A stretch of 7,271 nucleotides of DNA. It comes from Sphingomonas sp. (GTDB lineage Bacteria; Pseudomonadota; Alphaproteobacteria; Sphingomonadales; Sphingomonadaceae). Positions 6,638-7,271 of the stretch are shown here, in pieces (the stretch's first letter is position 1; every line of letters starts with the position of its first letter). The position numbers and the translations under genes are program-made. Under the pieces are notes generated by a model that was given only the letters and a program-made list of their open reading frames with translations, was not told the DNA's origin and made no database searches. Location: contig JASLBO010000169.1 in assembly GCA_030146605.1 (NCBI GenBank), positions 1 to 7,271 on the forward strand, given 5' to 3'.

Positions 6638-7271
6638 GCGAGCGCCTCATCAACGATACGCTGGACCAGCTCCGCGTAGGAAATCCCCAGATGCCGCGCC
6701 TGTTCGGGAACGAGGCTGAGCGGCGTCATCCCTGGCTGGGTGTTGACCTCGAGCAGGAACAGCCCGTCGACACCCTGGCTGTCGTCCCAGCGGAAGTCCG
6801 AGCGCGAGCAGCCCTTGCAGCCGAGCAGCCGATGCGCGTCGAGCGCGATCCGCTTGCAGGCGTCGGCGACGTCCTCGGGAATGTCGGCGGGGAAGACATG
6901 CTCGGTCAGCCCGTCCGTGTATTTGGCGTCATAGTCATAGAAGCCGTTCAGCGGCTTGAGTTCGGTCACGCCGAGCGCCTGATCGCCGAGCACCGCCGTC
7001 GTCAGTTCGCGCCCGCGGATGAAAGGTTCGGCGAGCAATTCGTCGAACTCCTGCCACGGCCCCTGCACGTCGCGGCCGATCGGGCTGCCGTAATTGCCCT
7101 CGGCAGTGACGATCGCCACGCCCACCGACGAGCCTTCGTTGACCGGCTTGAGCACATAAGGCCGCGGCAGCGGATCGCGTTCATACAGTTCGGCGCTGCG
7201 CACCATCCGCCCGCCGGGCATCGGGATGCCATGCGGTACCAGCGCCTGTTTGGTCAGCTGCTTGTCGATCG
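6634..7271 (-). CDS. ddl: D-alanine--D-alanine ligase, C-terminal part (runs off right edge)
   Basis: Joins two D-alanines using ATP to make the dipeptide end of peptidoglycan precursors; cytoplasmic ATP-grasp enzyme. 211 codons are present before the TGA, about two-thirds of a normal ligase of roughly 300 residues; the N-terminus lies beyond the window. The frame is open to the right edge, so the internal ATG at 7221 is not the start: in-frame sequence before it reads 'IDKQLTKQALVPHGIP', which matches the family. Counting from the first full codon here, visible marks are 'YVLKPVNEGSSVGV' (38-51; ATP-binding Lys and the Ser loop), 'RGRELTTAVLG' (85-95), 'YDYDAKY' (111-117), 'RSDFR' (156-160) and 'LLEVNTQPGMTPLSLVP' (172-188; Glu and Asn metal ligands). 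The active site residues in this part look intact. The stop overlaps the ftsQ start by 4 nt, as expected in a dcw cluster (ddlB position). Confidence 0.97.
   Translation of the reverse strand, partial: IDKQLTKQALVPHGIPMPGGRMVRSAELYERDPLPRPYVLKPVNEGSSVGVAIVTAEGNYGSPIGRDVQGPWQEFDELLAEPFIRGRELTTAVLGDQALGVTELKPLNGFYDYDAKYTDGLTEHVFPADIPEDVADACKRIALDAHRLLGCKGCSRSDFRWDDSQGVDGLFLLEVNTQPGMTPLSLVPEQARHLGISYAELVQRIVDEALA
6645..6648 (-). promoter_or_regulatory. Ribosome binding site supporting the ftsQ TTG start
   Basis: GAGG, 7 nt before the TTG at 6637 and inside the last codons of ddl. A modest site, but at the right distance for the only usable start. Confidence 0.5.

Noticed and set aside
5751..6653. 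300-codon minus-strand frame overlapping ftsQ nearly end to end
   Set aside because: Although it has an ATG start, its product is Arg/Ala-rich with no membrane segment. The alternative frame (5738-6637) has the complete FtsQ architecture.
6634..7221. Treating the ATG at 7221 as the ddl start
   Set aside because: The frame continues upstream to the window edge with family-typical sequence ('DKQLTKQALVPHGIP'), so the gene is truncated by the window and this ATG is internal.

Overview
The window is a high-GC (roughly two-thirds G+C by eye) chromosomal segment. Its protein sequences look alphaproteobacterial and most like the sphingomonads: the FtsZ N-terminus, the '[15 protein letters not shown]' FtsZ tail, and a TPR plus SPOR protein directly after ftsZ. 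The taxon is inferred from recognition of family sequences; no search was run. All six supported genes lie on the minus strand, so transcription runs from the right end of the window to the left. The many long plus-strand reading frames are shadows typical of GC-rich coding DNA.

Right to left, the layout is as follows. The 3' two-thirds of a D-alanine--D-alanine ligase gene (ddl; it runs off the right edge) is followed by ftsQ, ftsA and ftsZ, the distal part of a division and cell wall (dcw) cluster. ddl and ftsQ overlap by 4 nt, with a TTG start for ftsQ. ftsQ and ftsA are 3 nt apart. A 110-nt gap precedes ftsZ; it holds a plausible sigma70-type promoter with a GANTC (CcrM-type) methylation site in its spacer, and a perfect 9-bp hairpin ending one base before the ftsZ Shine-Dalgarno. 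A strong composite hairpin with a UUCG tetraloop follows ftsZ by 5 nt. Next comes a secreted or periplasmic TPR protein with a long disordered linker and a C-terminal SPOR domain. After a 115-nt gap with two more hairpins comes the 5' part of a dGTPase-family HD hydrolase gene (dgt; it runs off the left edge).

Functionally, Ddl makes the D-Ala-D-Ala dipeptide for peptidoglycan precursors. FtsZ forms the division ring, FtsA tethers it to the inner membrane, and FtsQ links the ring to the periplasmic synthesis machinery. The SPOR protein probably binds denuded septal peptidoglycan. The dGTPase homologue belongs to nucleotide metabolism and is probably only a neighbour. No RNA genes, mobile elements, CRISPR arrays or signs of recent transfer were seen. 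The core content is ordinary. The points worth a second look are the regulatory architecture around ftsZ, the SPOR protein's linker, and what follows ftsZ in place of the lpxC seen in many proteobacteria.
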